Below are positions 7,362-12,990 of a DNA stretch of 14,357 nucleotides, piece after piece. Location: positions 1 through 14,357 of the forward strand of contig JADGJC010000613.1 in NCBI GenBank assembly GCA_027596075.1. The letters run 5' to 3'. Below the pieces are notes generated by a model, which was given only the letters and a program-made list of their open reading frames with translations, was not told where the DNA came from and did not search any database. The first letter of the stretch is position 1, and each line of letters begins with the position of its first letter. This DNA comes from Rhizophlyctis rosea (taxonomy: Eukaryota > Chytridiomycota > Chytridiomycetes > Rhizophlyctidales > Rhizophlyctidaceae). Both the position numbers and the translations under genes were made by a program.

Positions 7362-7375
7362 GGGGACTAGTCCCC
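7362..7375 (-). terminator. Palindrome GGGGACTAGTCCCC at the MCP 3' end
   Basis: A 14-bp perfect palindrome two bases downstream of the MCP stop codon (TAA at 7379-7377), next to GGGGGTTTAA. Related GGGGAC...GTCCCC hairpins sit just after the ATPase stop and elsewhere. Mimivirus and its virophages use hairpins at gene ends to define polyadenylation sites; a similar role is inferred here. Confidence 0.5.
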
Positions 7376-7376
7376 T

Positions 7377-8732
7377 TTACCAGACAGGAGTCCATTCGAT
7401 GCCAGTATCGCTAATCTTAAGGACTTGATCGGTACAATAGAAAACATCAAACGATTTATCATCTTTAAAAGTTACAGTTCCAGTAGGGAAATCTGGGGGC
7501 GAAGGTACTGTACTCAATACAACAGCAAATGTCCCGTTGATACTCATCAAGCCATCTCCGTAGGCTGAAAGAGAATCCTTTAGATCGAATCGCATCTGCC
7601 AGCCACGGACAGATAGCCCATTGACAGCCTTCGTTTCATCATAAACATACATACTGGGGACAAAAGCATTGTTTTCGGGATCGCTATGCCTGAAACCTAG
7701 TACATACAATTCCGGATCATATGGTGCATAAGAAATCGGGCGGTTTTCTGGCACACGTTTTGACCCTACCTGGAAGTAAATTGTTCTAACACCAAGGTCA
7801 TCCGAATAGGACAATTGATCGATCGGTAAATCAGTACCAGGCTGTCCACCAGTATTGGCTTTCTTTGCGGTAGGATTGTTACCCAGTACTAATATGCTAG
7901 AAACACTCCTAACCATACCTGAATCCACCTGAAGTGAAATTTGCGAACTGTTGTTGCCTTGGAATGATTGATAGCGAATAGTTTGGATGGGTCTTTCTAT
8001 GACCTCACCCTTACGAAGACGGTTGGCAATATTTTCCCAGAAACCTGCAGTCGGTCTCGTTGAGACCCCAATAAGTTCAACGTTACTGATTATGTATGCG
8101 TCAACGTCTTTACCTTGTCCCCCAGTTGGGAATACGTTCATCAGGTCATCAAAGACAATTTCCAAATCTAATGACACGAGCGGAAGTTCGATGATACCGA
8201 GAGATTTTAGCGATGCAAGTCTCAATTTATGCATACAATACCCGTTTTGATAGTCCCAGGCTGGCGCAGCGTTCGCCACCCCGTTCACTAGGAATGACAT
8301 TCCTTCCGTCTTTTGAAGATATACTTTATGTTCAAGGGAACTGTTGATATATTCTTGCGCGCAGAAGCGATTGTAAACTGGAATGGATTCAATGATCTTT
8401 CCTCCTTGGGACAGTGTCACCATCTTGATGCAACTAGACCAGCCTTGAGTAGCCAATGATGCTGCTCCACTTGTCGTAACATTTGCGCCAGCCTTCTTGA
8501 TAGTTGGTTTGAATTTGAGCCAGATTTCGTCACCATGCAAAAGCAAGTCTTGACTCTCAAGTTTGATTGTACATCGGCGACCTGCTGTGAAATCTGTTCC
8601 GTTAGTTGGTTGAAAACGGGCTATAACATGATGCTCACTGAATCCTGAAATCGCGAGAGAATTGCCCCCTGGAATGCCTTGACTGTACTCTGGTGGTGTA
8701 AAGTATTGACCTGATTTTGCTACGAGAGTCAT
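7377..8732 (-). CDS. Major capsid protein, double jelly-roll type
   Basis: A 451-aa protein, within the usual size range of DJR capsid proteins of Polinton-like viruses. It would form the trimeric capsomers of an icosahedral shell. The N-terminal part (FQPTNGTDFTAGRRCTIKL, DLLLHGDEIWLKFKP) shows the alternating strands typical of the first jelly roll. Further strand-rich segments include IKMVTLSQGGKIIESIP, LPLVSLDLEIVFDDL, ISLQVDSGMVRSVSSILVL and GWQMRFDLKDSLSAYGDG, with Gly/Pro/Asn-rich loops between. It has no signal peptide or membrane segment. It sits next to the penton and the packaging ATPase, as expected for a morphogenetic module. The start at 8732 is supported by the hairpin element 16 bases upstream. 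The assignment rests on fold-like pattern and context, not on a catalytic motif. Confidence 0.8.
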   Translation of the reverse strand: MTLVAKSGQYFTPPEYSQGIPGGNSLAISGFSEHHVIARFQPTNGTDFTAGRRCTIKLESQDLLLHGDEIWLKFKPTIKKAGANVTTSGAASLATQGWSSCIKMVTLSQGGKIIESIPVYNRFCAQEYINSSLEHKVYLQKTEGMSFLVNGVANAAPAWDYQNGYCMHKLRLASLKSLGIIELPLVSLDLEIVFDDLMNVFPTGGQGKDVDAYIISNVELIGVSTRPTAGFWENIANRLRKGEVIERPIQTIRYQSFQGNNSSQISLQVDSGMVRSVSSILVLGNNPTAKKANTGGQPGTDLPIDQLSYSDDLGVRTIYFQVGSKRVPENRPISYAPYDPELYVLGFRHSDPENNAFVPSMYVYDETKAVNGLSVRGWQMRFDLKDSLSAYGDGLMSINGTFAVVLSTVPSPPDFPTGTVTFKDDKSFDVFYCTDQVLKISDTGIEWTPVW

Positions 8733-8747
8733 GATGACCTTTAACTA

Positions 8748-8775
8748 TGACCTTTTACTAAAAGGTCAACCAAAA
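8748..8775 (-). promoter_or_regulatory. TTTTGGTTG hairpin element before the MCP
   Basis: Minus strand: TTTTGGTTG overlapping a 9-bp perfect stem TGACCTTTT / AAAAGGTCA with a 3-base loop, 16 bases before ATG 8732. The outer stem (GACC/GGTC) differs from the GCGC/GCGC stem of neighbouring copies but pairing is kept. Confidence 0.75.
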
Positions 8776-8782
8776 AAATAAC

Positions 8783-8888
8783 ACGCTTTCCAGAAAAGGG
8801 GACGAAGTCCTCTTTAAAACCCGGGTTCGGGGTTCGCGCATCAGCGCGCGAACGGGCTTCCAGCCCGGTAGGAAGTTCCTTCCCCCGT
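8783..8888 (-). repeat. Composite palindromic element, inverted copy A
   Basis: About 106 bases that match 10995-11102 on the opposite strand with only a handful of differences and two small indels. It contains, read on the minus strand, GGAAGGAACTTCC, the GC-rich double hairpin (8872-8823), a GGGGAC-type hairpin and CTGGAAAGCGT. The 50-base double-hairpin core is identical to the copies at 11011-11060 and 12307-12356. It lies between the penton stop and the MCP promoter. A short open frame crosses it but is only translated repeat. Confidence 0.85.
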
Positions 8889-8904
8889 GACGTGACCAAA
8901 GTTC

Positions 8905-8929
8905 TAAAGGCAAGCCTTGCTTGCCTTTA
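8905..8929 (-). terminator. 10-bp hairpin overlapping the penton stop codon
   Basis: TAAAGGCAAG, 5-base loop, CTTGCCTTTA: a perfect 10-bp stem that includes the TAA stop of the penton gene (8929-8927). Candidate 3'-end or polyadenylation hairpin. AAAGGC/GCCTTT hairpins recur at 10925-10946 in the repeat cluster after the 100-aa gene. Confidence 0.55.
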
Positions 8930-9631
8930 TATGACATCAAATACAAGGCTGAAAGACTCTCCTTGTAGATCCAATGGTTTCAAAGTTTCGCTATCAAGTA
9001 AACTTATGGACATCAATGAAACGACTTGATCGCCAATATTTGTGTATGTAGCGTCATGATTTGTATGGCATAAAACTGTACCATAGTCGGTTGACACAGG
9101 GATCACATCAATAATGTTAAGGTTTTCTCGTTGTGCATAAACGACATCTGGATTTGTTATTTCTTGTATGTTGATCAATATCATTTTACAGCCGCTCAAA
9201 TCAATAGCCCTTGAAGGTGTAAACGATGTTCCAAGATTTGAATTACCTGACAATCCTATGACACGTTTGGCTGTCGTACTTAAGTAAAATATTTGAAAAG
9301 GATTCACAGCGCTGATTGTGATGGCGTTTGTTACAGGATCATAACTTACTTCATAAGGTTGAGTTCCAGCCGATTGCATTGCCGTTGATATTGCCTCTGC
9401 CAAAGTGTCCCCAGAATGAATTCCTGGTTGAATATACGCATTCAGTGTGTTTCCAGAAGACCCTTCTTTGAAGCGAATCAAGTTATTATCCTCTGTAACA
9501 TTGTTGTACGATATGGGAATGATTGCTGCAGTCAAACGTAATTCCTGAACTCGAATGCCGTTTCTGAAATGTACGACAGGCTTCGACAGGTCTCCGTTTA
9601 CGGAAAAAGCACTATTGACGATGATTTTCAT
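8927..9631 (-). CDS. Penton / minor capsid protein, single jelly-roll type
   Basis: A 234-aa protein from ATG 9631 (MKIIVNSAFSVNGD). A longer frame from a TTG at 9667 begins inside the hairpin element and is unlikely. It would form the pentamers at the capsid vertices and, by analogy, the attachment point for fibers. Features seen: RNGIRVQELRLTAAIIPISY near the start; NNLIRFKEG; IQPGIHSGDTLAEAISTAM, a glycine-then-helix pattern common in Polinton and Polinton-like minor capsid proteins; YDPVTNAITISAVNPFQIFY; KMILINIQEITNPD; and a final strand pair LKPLDLQGESFSLVFDVI. The gene diverges from the packaging ATPase across a 160-base region carrying three promoter-type hairpins. Family assignment is by pattern and context. 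Confidence 0.75.
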   Translation of the reverse strand: MKIIVNSAFSVNGDLSKPVVHFRNGIRVQELRLTAAIIPISYNNVTEDNNLIRFKEGSSGNTLNAYIQPGIHSGDTLAEAISTAMQSAGTQPYEVSYDPVTNAITISAVNPFQIFYLSTTAKRVIGLSGNSNLGTSFTPSRAIDLSGCKMILINIQEITNPDVVYAQRENLNIIDVIPVSTDYGTVLCHTNHDATYTNIGDQVVSLMSISLLDSETLKPLDLQGESFSLVFDVI

Positions 9632-9642
9632 AATGAACTTTA

Positions 9643-9669
9643 TGCGCTTTTGTAAAAGCGCAACCAAAA
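9643..9669 (-). promoter_or_regulatory. TTTTGGTTG hairpin element before the penton gene
   Basis: Minus strand TTTTGGTTG, stem TGCGCTTTT, 2-base loop, AAAAGCGCA (9-bp perfect), ending 11 bases before ATG 9631. It sets the likely penton start. Confidence 0.75.
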
Positions 9670-9719
9670 CTAGGATGCTTATTGAATCTAGAATAGAGAA
9701 TTTTCCTTGATACCCACAC

Positions 9720-9747
9720 TTTTGGTTGCGCTTTTTTTAAAAGCGCA
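9720..9747 (+). promoter_or_regulatory. TTTTGGTTG hairpin element, distal copy before the ATPase
   Basis: TTTTGGTTG overlapping TGCGCTTTT / AAAAGCGCA with a 3-base loop: a 9-bp perfect stem. It is 44 bases upstream of the proximal copy and 45 bases before the ATPase ATG. It has no gene of its own, so the ATPase has a tandem pair. Confidence 0.7.
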
Positions 9748-9763
9748 TAGTAAATACTCCTGC

Positions 9764-9789
9764 TTTTGGTTGCGGTTTTGAAAAGCGCA
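9764..9789 (+). promoter_or_regulatory. TTTTGGTTG hairpin element, proximal copy before the ATPase
   Basis: TTTTGGTTG, then TGCGGTTTT and AAAAGCGCA with one G/G mismatch and a very small loop, ending two bases before ATG 9792. Confidence 0.7.
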
Positions 9790-9791
9790 TA

Positions 9792-10481
9792 ATGTTGCCC
9801 TTTGAACCGAAGAACAAGGTTGAAATCAAATTACATCCAAGTCAAATCAACCTTGATAACACAACTGTCGATCCTAGGATCTTTCCAAAAACCAGTTTCA
9901 ATATCATATATGGCTCTCGTTTTACTGGAAAATCGGTTTTGATTAGTAATCTCATCAAGGACTTCTATATACCAAAAAAGGCTTTTGCAAGTTACATCAT
10001 ACTAACTCCTACGTCACATGATAAAGCGTGGAATACGATTCGACACCGGAAAAACGTTCACATCCTTAATAAATGTAATGATGATCTACTTTTCGATTTG
10101 ATTGCCGCCCAAGAACAAGCAATTGCTGAACGCAACTGTAAGCATATATTGCTTGTGGTAGACGATTTTGCAACGCAATCGAAACTTAAATCACTTGAAG
10201 AGTTAGCCGTTCGCGGGAGGCATTGTCGCTTTTGTGTGATAATTACAGCCCAATACGTCAAATTACTGCCACCTGTAATTAGACGCAATGCAAATGGCAT
10301 TGTTTTGTTTCGTATGGGCGATGATGAAATAACGTGCTTGGGACAAGAGGGCTTAAGATGCCTAGTACCAATTGAAGAGTTTGTCGAATGGGTTAAAAAG
10401 TACACTCATGAGCCAAGAAGTTTTGTCTATATTAACCTGAATGACAGCAAAAATACGTTCCGAATAGGGTTTTCCGAATGA
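9792..10481 (+). CDS. FtsK/HerA-superfamily genome-packaging ATPase (A32-like)
   Basis: A 229-aa P-loop ATPase that would pump viral DNA into the preformed capsid. Walker A is GSRFTGKS (residues 41-48, preceded by strand FNIIY). Walker B is HILLVVDDF with D124/D125. RGRH at 141-144 follows, then strand CVIITAQY with Gln154 as the likely sensor. The length is normal for the A32-like packaging ATPases of Polintons, virophages and Polinton-like viruses. The start at 9792 is fixed by the hairpin element directly upstream. It heads the plus-strand virion block. A GGGGAC-type hairpin with a T run follows the stop within about ten bases. Confidence 0.92.
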   Translation: MLPFEPKNKVEIKLHPSQINLDNTTVDPRIFPKTSFNIIYGSRFTGKSVLISNLIKDFYIPKKAFASYIILTPTSHDKAWNTIRHRKNVHILNKCNDDLLFDLIAAQEQAIAERNCKHILLVVDDFATQSKLKSLEELAVRGRHCRFCVIITAQYVKLLPPVIRRNANGIVLFRMGDDEITCLGQEGLRCLVPIEEFVEWVKKYTHEPRSFVYINLNDSKNTFRIGFSE

Positions 10482-10490
10482 ACTTTCCGG

Positions 10491-10513
10491 AAAAGGGGAC
10501 GGAGTCCCCTTTT
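10491..10513 (+). terminator. GGGGAC...GTCCCC hairpin plus T run after the ATPase
   Basis: AAAAGGGGAC, loop GGA, GTCCCCTTTT: a 10-bp perfect stem followed by more T residues, starting 9 bases after the stop. It is preceded by the palindrome TTTCCGGAAA. It looks like an intrinsic terminator or a Mimivirus-style 3'-end hairpin. The T run leads straight into the next promoter-type element. Confidence 0.6.
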
Positions 10514-10540
10514 TTTTGGTTGCCCATCTTAAAAGGGCAA
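10514..10540 (+). promoter_or_regulatory. TTTTGGTTG hairpin element before the 100-aa gene
   Basis: TTTTGGTTGCCC with TTGCCC pairing to GGGCAA (6 bp; A/T-rich 9-base loop), three bases before ATG 10544. The stem is again different in sequence but paired. Confidence 0.65.
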
Positions 10541-10543
10541 ACA

Positions 10544-10846
10544 ATGCTTCAAATTAAACCATTTTTCAATCGAGTAGGGAATAGTATCAAACAAGCCTCA
10601 CTTGCAGCGAGGAAAACTTATATGGACATCAAAACGACTGCAAATTCTGTTCTACCCACTTTACAAAAATTTGGTAAATTTGCAGTGACTGCTAACAAGA
10701 GGCTACAAGCAGGAGACGAACTACATCCAAAAGTAAAAGAGAAAACTGCTAATGTAGCAACAGCCATTGATCGCATGGTGAACGAATATGCAGGTCATCT
10801 TGGGAAATGGAATCGCGTACATGATATAGTCGTTGATTCCTGGTAA
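10544..10846 (+). CDS. Small helical virion-type protein (100 aa), unknown
   Basis: I start it at ATG 10544 (MLQIKPFFNRVGNSIKQASL). The frame extends upstream, but that part translates the terminator and promoter hairpins. The sequence is mainly helical and amphipathic: a basic N-terminal helix (FFNRVGNSIKQASLAARKTYM), a second helix (LPTLQKFGKFAVTANKRL), an acidic turn and a last helix (TANVATAIDRMVNEYAGHL) ending DIVVDSW. Adenovirus-like viruses encode a small capsid-interior protein with an amphipathic, membrane-active N-terminal helix; this protein could be an analogue by size, helix content and place in the virion block. That is only an inference. Confidence 0.7.
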   Translation: MLQIKPFFNRVGNSIKQASLAARKTYMDIKTTANSVLPTLQKFGKFAVTANKRLQAGDELHPKVKEKTANVATAIDRMVNEYAGHLGKWNRVHDIVVDSW

Positions 10847-10994
10847 AAGGGGGCTTACCTACCGGGCTGAAAGCCCGTTCGCGCGCTAACGGGGGAGGCT
10901 ATGCCTCCCCCAAACCCCAGATCTAAAGGCAGGCAAAGCTGCCTTTGCGCGAACCCCTTTGAAACCCCTTTTGTTGTGCCGCTTTGGTTACGCT

Positions 10995-11102
10995 ACGGGG
11001 GAAGGAATTTCCTACCGGGCTGGAAGCCCGTTCGCGCGCTGATGCGCGAACCCCGAACCCGGGGTTCTAAAGGGGACGGAGTCCCCTTTTTCTGGAAAGC
11101 GT
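10995..11102 (+). repeat. Composite palindromic element, copy B
   Basis: ACGGGGGAAGG, then the 50-base GC-rich double hairpin (11011-11060: GGGCT/AGCCC and TTCGCGC/GCGCGAA stems), AACCCC/GGGGTT (11049-11066), AAAGGGGAC-GGA-GTCCCCTTT (11069-11089) and TTCTGGAAAGCGT. It is near-identical, in inverted orientation, to 8783-8888. Confidence 0.85.
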
Positions 11103-11131
11103 TTTTCTACTGCAAGAGTAATAAAAGCAAG

Positions 11132-11158
11132 TTTTGGTATCGCTTTTTCAAAAGCGAT
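11132..11158 (+). promoter_or_regulatory. TTTTGGTA hairpin element before the 342-aa gene
   Basis: TTTTGGT followed by ATCGCTTTT, 2-base loop, AAAAGCGAT (9-bp perfect stem), ending one base before ATG 11160. The outer bases change from TGCGC to ATCGC on one arm and correspondingly on the other, so pairing is preserved. Confidence 0.75.
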
Positions 11159-11159
11159 T

Positions 11160-12188
11160 ATGGAAGGTTCATTTGAAAGATTTTTGCAGGATCGCATGCA
11201 ACATGATCCTGTCAAAGTTGCCGTACATAGGGCTAAACTAGATATAATTGCAGGCCTCGATAAAGATGATCCGACACATGTGACCACGTATGATCCAATC
11301 TTTCAGTTTCACCGAGCGCATATAGGTGGATACACGCCTCGGAAAACGACCACTCACGTCGAAATACAGAGAACTGAACGCGTACCAATTACAAAAGAGC
11401 GTCGCATCGGAGATGATGTTTACACAGACATCATTTTGAGGCATAAACGAACAATGAAGGAAATTCCTGGTAAACGAACTGATAAATCATTTAATATAGA
11501 GCCAATGACTTATAGGGTATCCATCCCCGATGATGTAATGACGTTCACAAAAGCAACAAGTTTGAAAGATCAAGAGGCATTACGTGACTATCAAGAAAAA
11601 CTACTAGGGGAGGAGAAGGACCGATATCAAAAATTAGCATCAAAACATATGCACCAAAAGGAATCAGTTGGCGGCATAACGGAAACTGCTCTCGAAAAGT
11701 TATCAGGACGTCACGTTGCAGGAACGCCCTCAACAAAGCAAGTGAAAGTGTCTGCAAAAACTCCGGATTCAGTCAAGAAACTGAAAGATGCGTTGCATGT
11801 TGCATTTGTTGGCAACCAAGGGGCTGCTTTACTGCAACAATTTGTGGATGCAAAAGGAATTCCCGTAACTGGCACAAAGAATAAGCATAATCGATATTCA
11901 AAAGAAGACCTGGAAAGATCAGTTGGAAAATATCTTCAAAGGCATCCTGAACATATGTCGTCAATATTGCCGACTTATGCAAAATATGAAGAAGACCTCT
12001 TTGCTGATACAGATGAAGGATTCGAAAGGAGAATGGGTAATTGGGGTGCGGGAGCATATACACAGCAAGCACCTGCAAAGAAACTTTCCTCAACTTTGGC
12101 ATTTGATGAAGGCGACAGAAGCCAATCACCACCACTGTTGGAAGCAATATCGCCGCCTAGCACTGTCAGACGAGTATTGTTCGAATAG
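11160..12188 (+). CDS. Unknown late protein, 342 aa, probable virion component
   Basis: Starts MEGSFERFLQDRMQHD; the start is fixed by the hairpin one base upstream. Soluble, with no signal peptide or membrane segment. Residues 1-70 look structured (AHIGGYTPRKTTTHVEIQR), followed by a strand-rich part (RIGDDVYTDIILRHKR). A charged helical region follows around 135-165 (KDQEALRDYQEKLLGEEKDR). About 205-270 form a small helical domain (SVKKLKDALHVAFVGNQGAA, then SKEDLERSVGKYLQRHPEH). The C-terminus is low-complexity and ends STVRRVLFE. I recognise no family. Its place between the 100-aa and 223-aa genes and its promoter element suggest a structural or assembly protein made with the capsid proteins. 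Its stop codon lies within a weak hairpin before the next gene. Confidence 0.75.
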   Translation: MEGSFERFLQDRMQHDPVKVAVHRAKLDIIAGLDKDDPTHVTTYDPIFQFHRAHIGGYTPRKTTTHVEIQRTERVPITKERRIGDDVYTDIILRHKRTMKEIPGKRTDKSFNIEPMTYRVSIPDDVMTFTKATSLKDQEALRDYQEKLLGEEKDRYQKLASKHMHQKESVGGITETALEKLSGRHVAGTPSTKQVKVSAKTPDSVKKLKDALHVAFVGNQGAALLQQFVDAKGIPVTGTKNKHNRYSKEDLERSVGKYLQRHPEHMSSILPTYAKYEEDLFADTDEGFERRMGNWGAGAYTQQAPAKKLSSTLAFDEGDRSQSPPLLEAISPPSTVRRVLFE

Positions 12189-12206
12189 AAAATTTCTGGA
12201 TCTATT
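12184..12206 (+). promoter_or_regulatory. Weak inverted repeat before the 223-aa gene
   Basis: AATAGA and TCTATT, 11 bases apart, ending 7 bases before ATG 12214 and overlapping the previous stop codon. It keeps the hairpin-before-ATG pattern but lacks TTTTGGTTG. Could be chance. Confidence 0.35.
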
Positions 12207-12213
12207 TTAAACA

Positions 12214-12885
12214 ATGTCTGAAAGTGACAATGAATCAGACACCGATAGACTCATCGACGAACTCGTCAAAAAACATTTGGGAATGGATGACGGGGGAAAA
12301 GATTTTCCTACCGGGCTGGAAGCCCGTTCGCGCGCTGATGCGCGAACCCCGAACCCCCCAGAGGACACAAATCAAACATCAATGACGACATCAGCAACGG
12401 AGGGGGTTGAGGGGGACACGCTGTCCCCCCCGAAAAAGGGTAAACGAACGGCTACAGTGAAACAGGCTGATCATTTGGCCAAAGCAAGGGTTCGTGCAGC
12501 CGAAGTAAGAAAACAACAAGCAGCAGAACGAAAACGTCTCAAAGAAGAAGAAGCCGCACAATCATTCAAGAAAAGCGTCAAAGATGAAGCAGTAAAACTC
12601 TTAAGTGAGAAACTATCAACTTTTCCAAAAAAGGCAACCTTTCCCGAAAGGTTAACCAAAGGGCGGGGGTTTAAGGGGGGGTTTAAGGGGGACGTTTCCC
12701 CTCCTAATGAACCAAAGATTGAAGAGCAAGTGGTTGAGCCTCGCGAACCACCAAAGCCTAAAGCCAAAAGGAAAGCGCCAACTAAAAAGCAAACTAGGAC
12801 ACAACGGGAAATATCTCCATCACCTGAAAGGAGTTATCATAACCCACGTTTCGCCCAAAGGCAAACGTTTTGGGACGATTATTAA
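12214..12885 (+). CDS. Unknown charged coiled-coil protein, 223 aa, carrying three in-frame palindromic elements
   Basis: Starts MSESDNESDTDRLIDELVKK. The native parts are an acidic N-terminus (1-25), a strongly charged helix/coiled coil about 85-135 (ARVRAAEVRKQQAAERKRL, KEEEAAQSFKKSVKDEAVK) and a basic Pro-rich C-terminus (EPPKPKAKRKAPTKKQTR) ending RQTFWDDY. Between these lie three segments made by repeats found elsewhere in the window: about 26-48 (PTGLEARSRADARTPNP, double-hairpin element), about 63-76 (EGVEGDTLSPPKKG, GGGGAC-type hairpin) and about 140-167 (PERLTKGRGFKGGFKGD, composite element). All keep the frame. Roughly a quarter of the protein is repeat-derived, in loop-like positions. 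I recognise no family. Late virion or DNA-associated protein is likely from context. Confidence 0.7.
   Translation: MSESDNESDTDRLIDELVKKHLGMDDGGKDFPTGLEARSRADARTPNPPEDTNQTSMTTSATEGVEGDTLSPPKKGKRTATVKQADHLAKARVRAAEVRKQQAAERKRLKEEEAAQSFKKSVKDEAVKLLSEKLSTFPKKATFPERLTKGRGFKGGFKGDVSPPNEPKIEEQVVEPREPPKPKAKRKAPTKKQTRTQREISPSPERSYHNPRFAQRQTFWDDY
12290..12360 (+). repeat. GC-rich double-hairpin element inserted in frame in the 223-aa gene
   Basis: ACGGGGGAAAAGATTTTCC followed by the 50-base core (12307-12356), identical to the cores at 11011-11060 and (reverse strand) 8823-8872. The first small stem is GGAAAA/TTTTCC here but GGAAG/CTTCC in the minus-strand copy, again paired. Confidence 0.9.
12402..12429 (+). 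repeat. GGGGGACA/TGTCCCCC hairpin element inside the 223-aa gene
   Basis: GGGGGTTGA followed by an 8-bp perfect stem with a 3-base loop, in coding sequence. It parallels GGGGGTTTAAGGGGGACTAG at the MCP 3' end (7351-7370). Confidence 0.7.
12636..12710 (+). repeat. Composite hairpin element inside the 223-aa gene
   Basis: AACCTTTC-CC-GAAAGGTT, then AACCAAAG (12654-12661), then GGGGGTTTAA twice and GGGGGACGTTTCCCC. It has the same order of modules as 7309-7375 at the MCP 3' end, where the stem is ACGCTTTC/GAAAGCGT. Confidence 0.75.
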
Positions 12886-12891
12886 ATAAGG

Positions 12892-12939
12892 CATACAAAG
12901 TTTGCCTTTGTATGATGGCAAATGAACTTTGCCACCATA
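12892..12939 (+). promoter_or_regulatory. Two overlapping, mutually exclusive hairpins between the 223-aa and fiber genes
   Basis: Stem 1: CATACAAAG (12892-12900) and CTTTGTATG (12906-12914), 9 bp perfect. Stem 2: TATGATGGCAAA (12911-12922) and TTTGCCACCATA (12928-12939), 12 bp with one mismatch. They share 12911-12914. Position fits a 3' end for the 223-aa gene or a control element for the fiber gene. Confidence 0.6.
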
Positions 12940-12990
12940 CGTACCCCGATTGATTTTTTTGAGACTACATATTAACGAGTTAAATAGAAA

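Larger units (their letters stand above)
10847..11159 (+). repeat. Gene-free cluster of palindromic elements
   Basis: 313 bases with no credible gene between the 100-aa and 342-aa genes. In order: a partial GC-rich double-hairpin copy (10858-10889), a 9-bp hairpin GGGGGAGGC/GCCTCCCCC (10891-10911), an 8-bp hairpin AAAGGCAG/CTGCCTTT (10925-10946), a CTTTGGTTACGC remnant (10982-10993), the full composite element (10995-11102) and the promoter hairpin of the next gene. The open frame across it is translated repeat. Confidence 0.8.

Noticed and set aside
8758..8946. 62-codon minus-strand frame with GGRNFLPGWKPVRALMREPR
   Set aside because: It translates the palindromic element; the same peptide appears at 10901-11176 because the DNA repeat is the same, while the element is read in another frame in the 223-aa gene.
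9632..9667. Penton start at TTG 9667
   Set aside because: This would place the hairpin element in coding sequence; the ATG at 9631 follows it as at the other genes.
10478..10543. Upstream extension of the 100-aa protein
   Set aside because: The extra 22 codons run through the ATPase 3' hairpin and the promoter hairpin.
10901..11176. 91-codon plus-strand frame
   Set aside because: Translated palindromic repeat and promoter hairpin; no independent coding signal.
8783..12710. CRISPR array from the repeated hairpins
   Set aside because: The copies are irregularly spaced, occur on both strands and within a gene, and there are no spacer-like units or cas genes.
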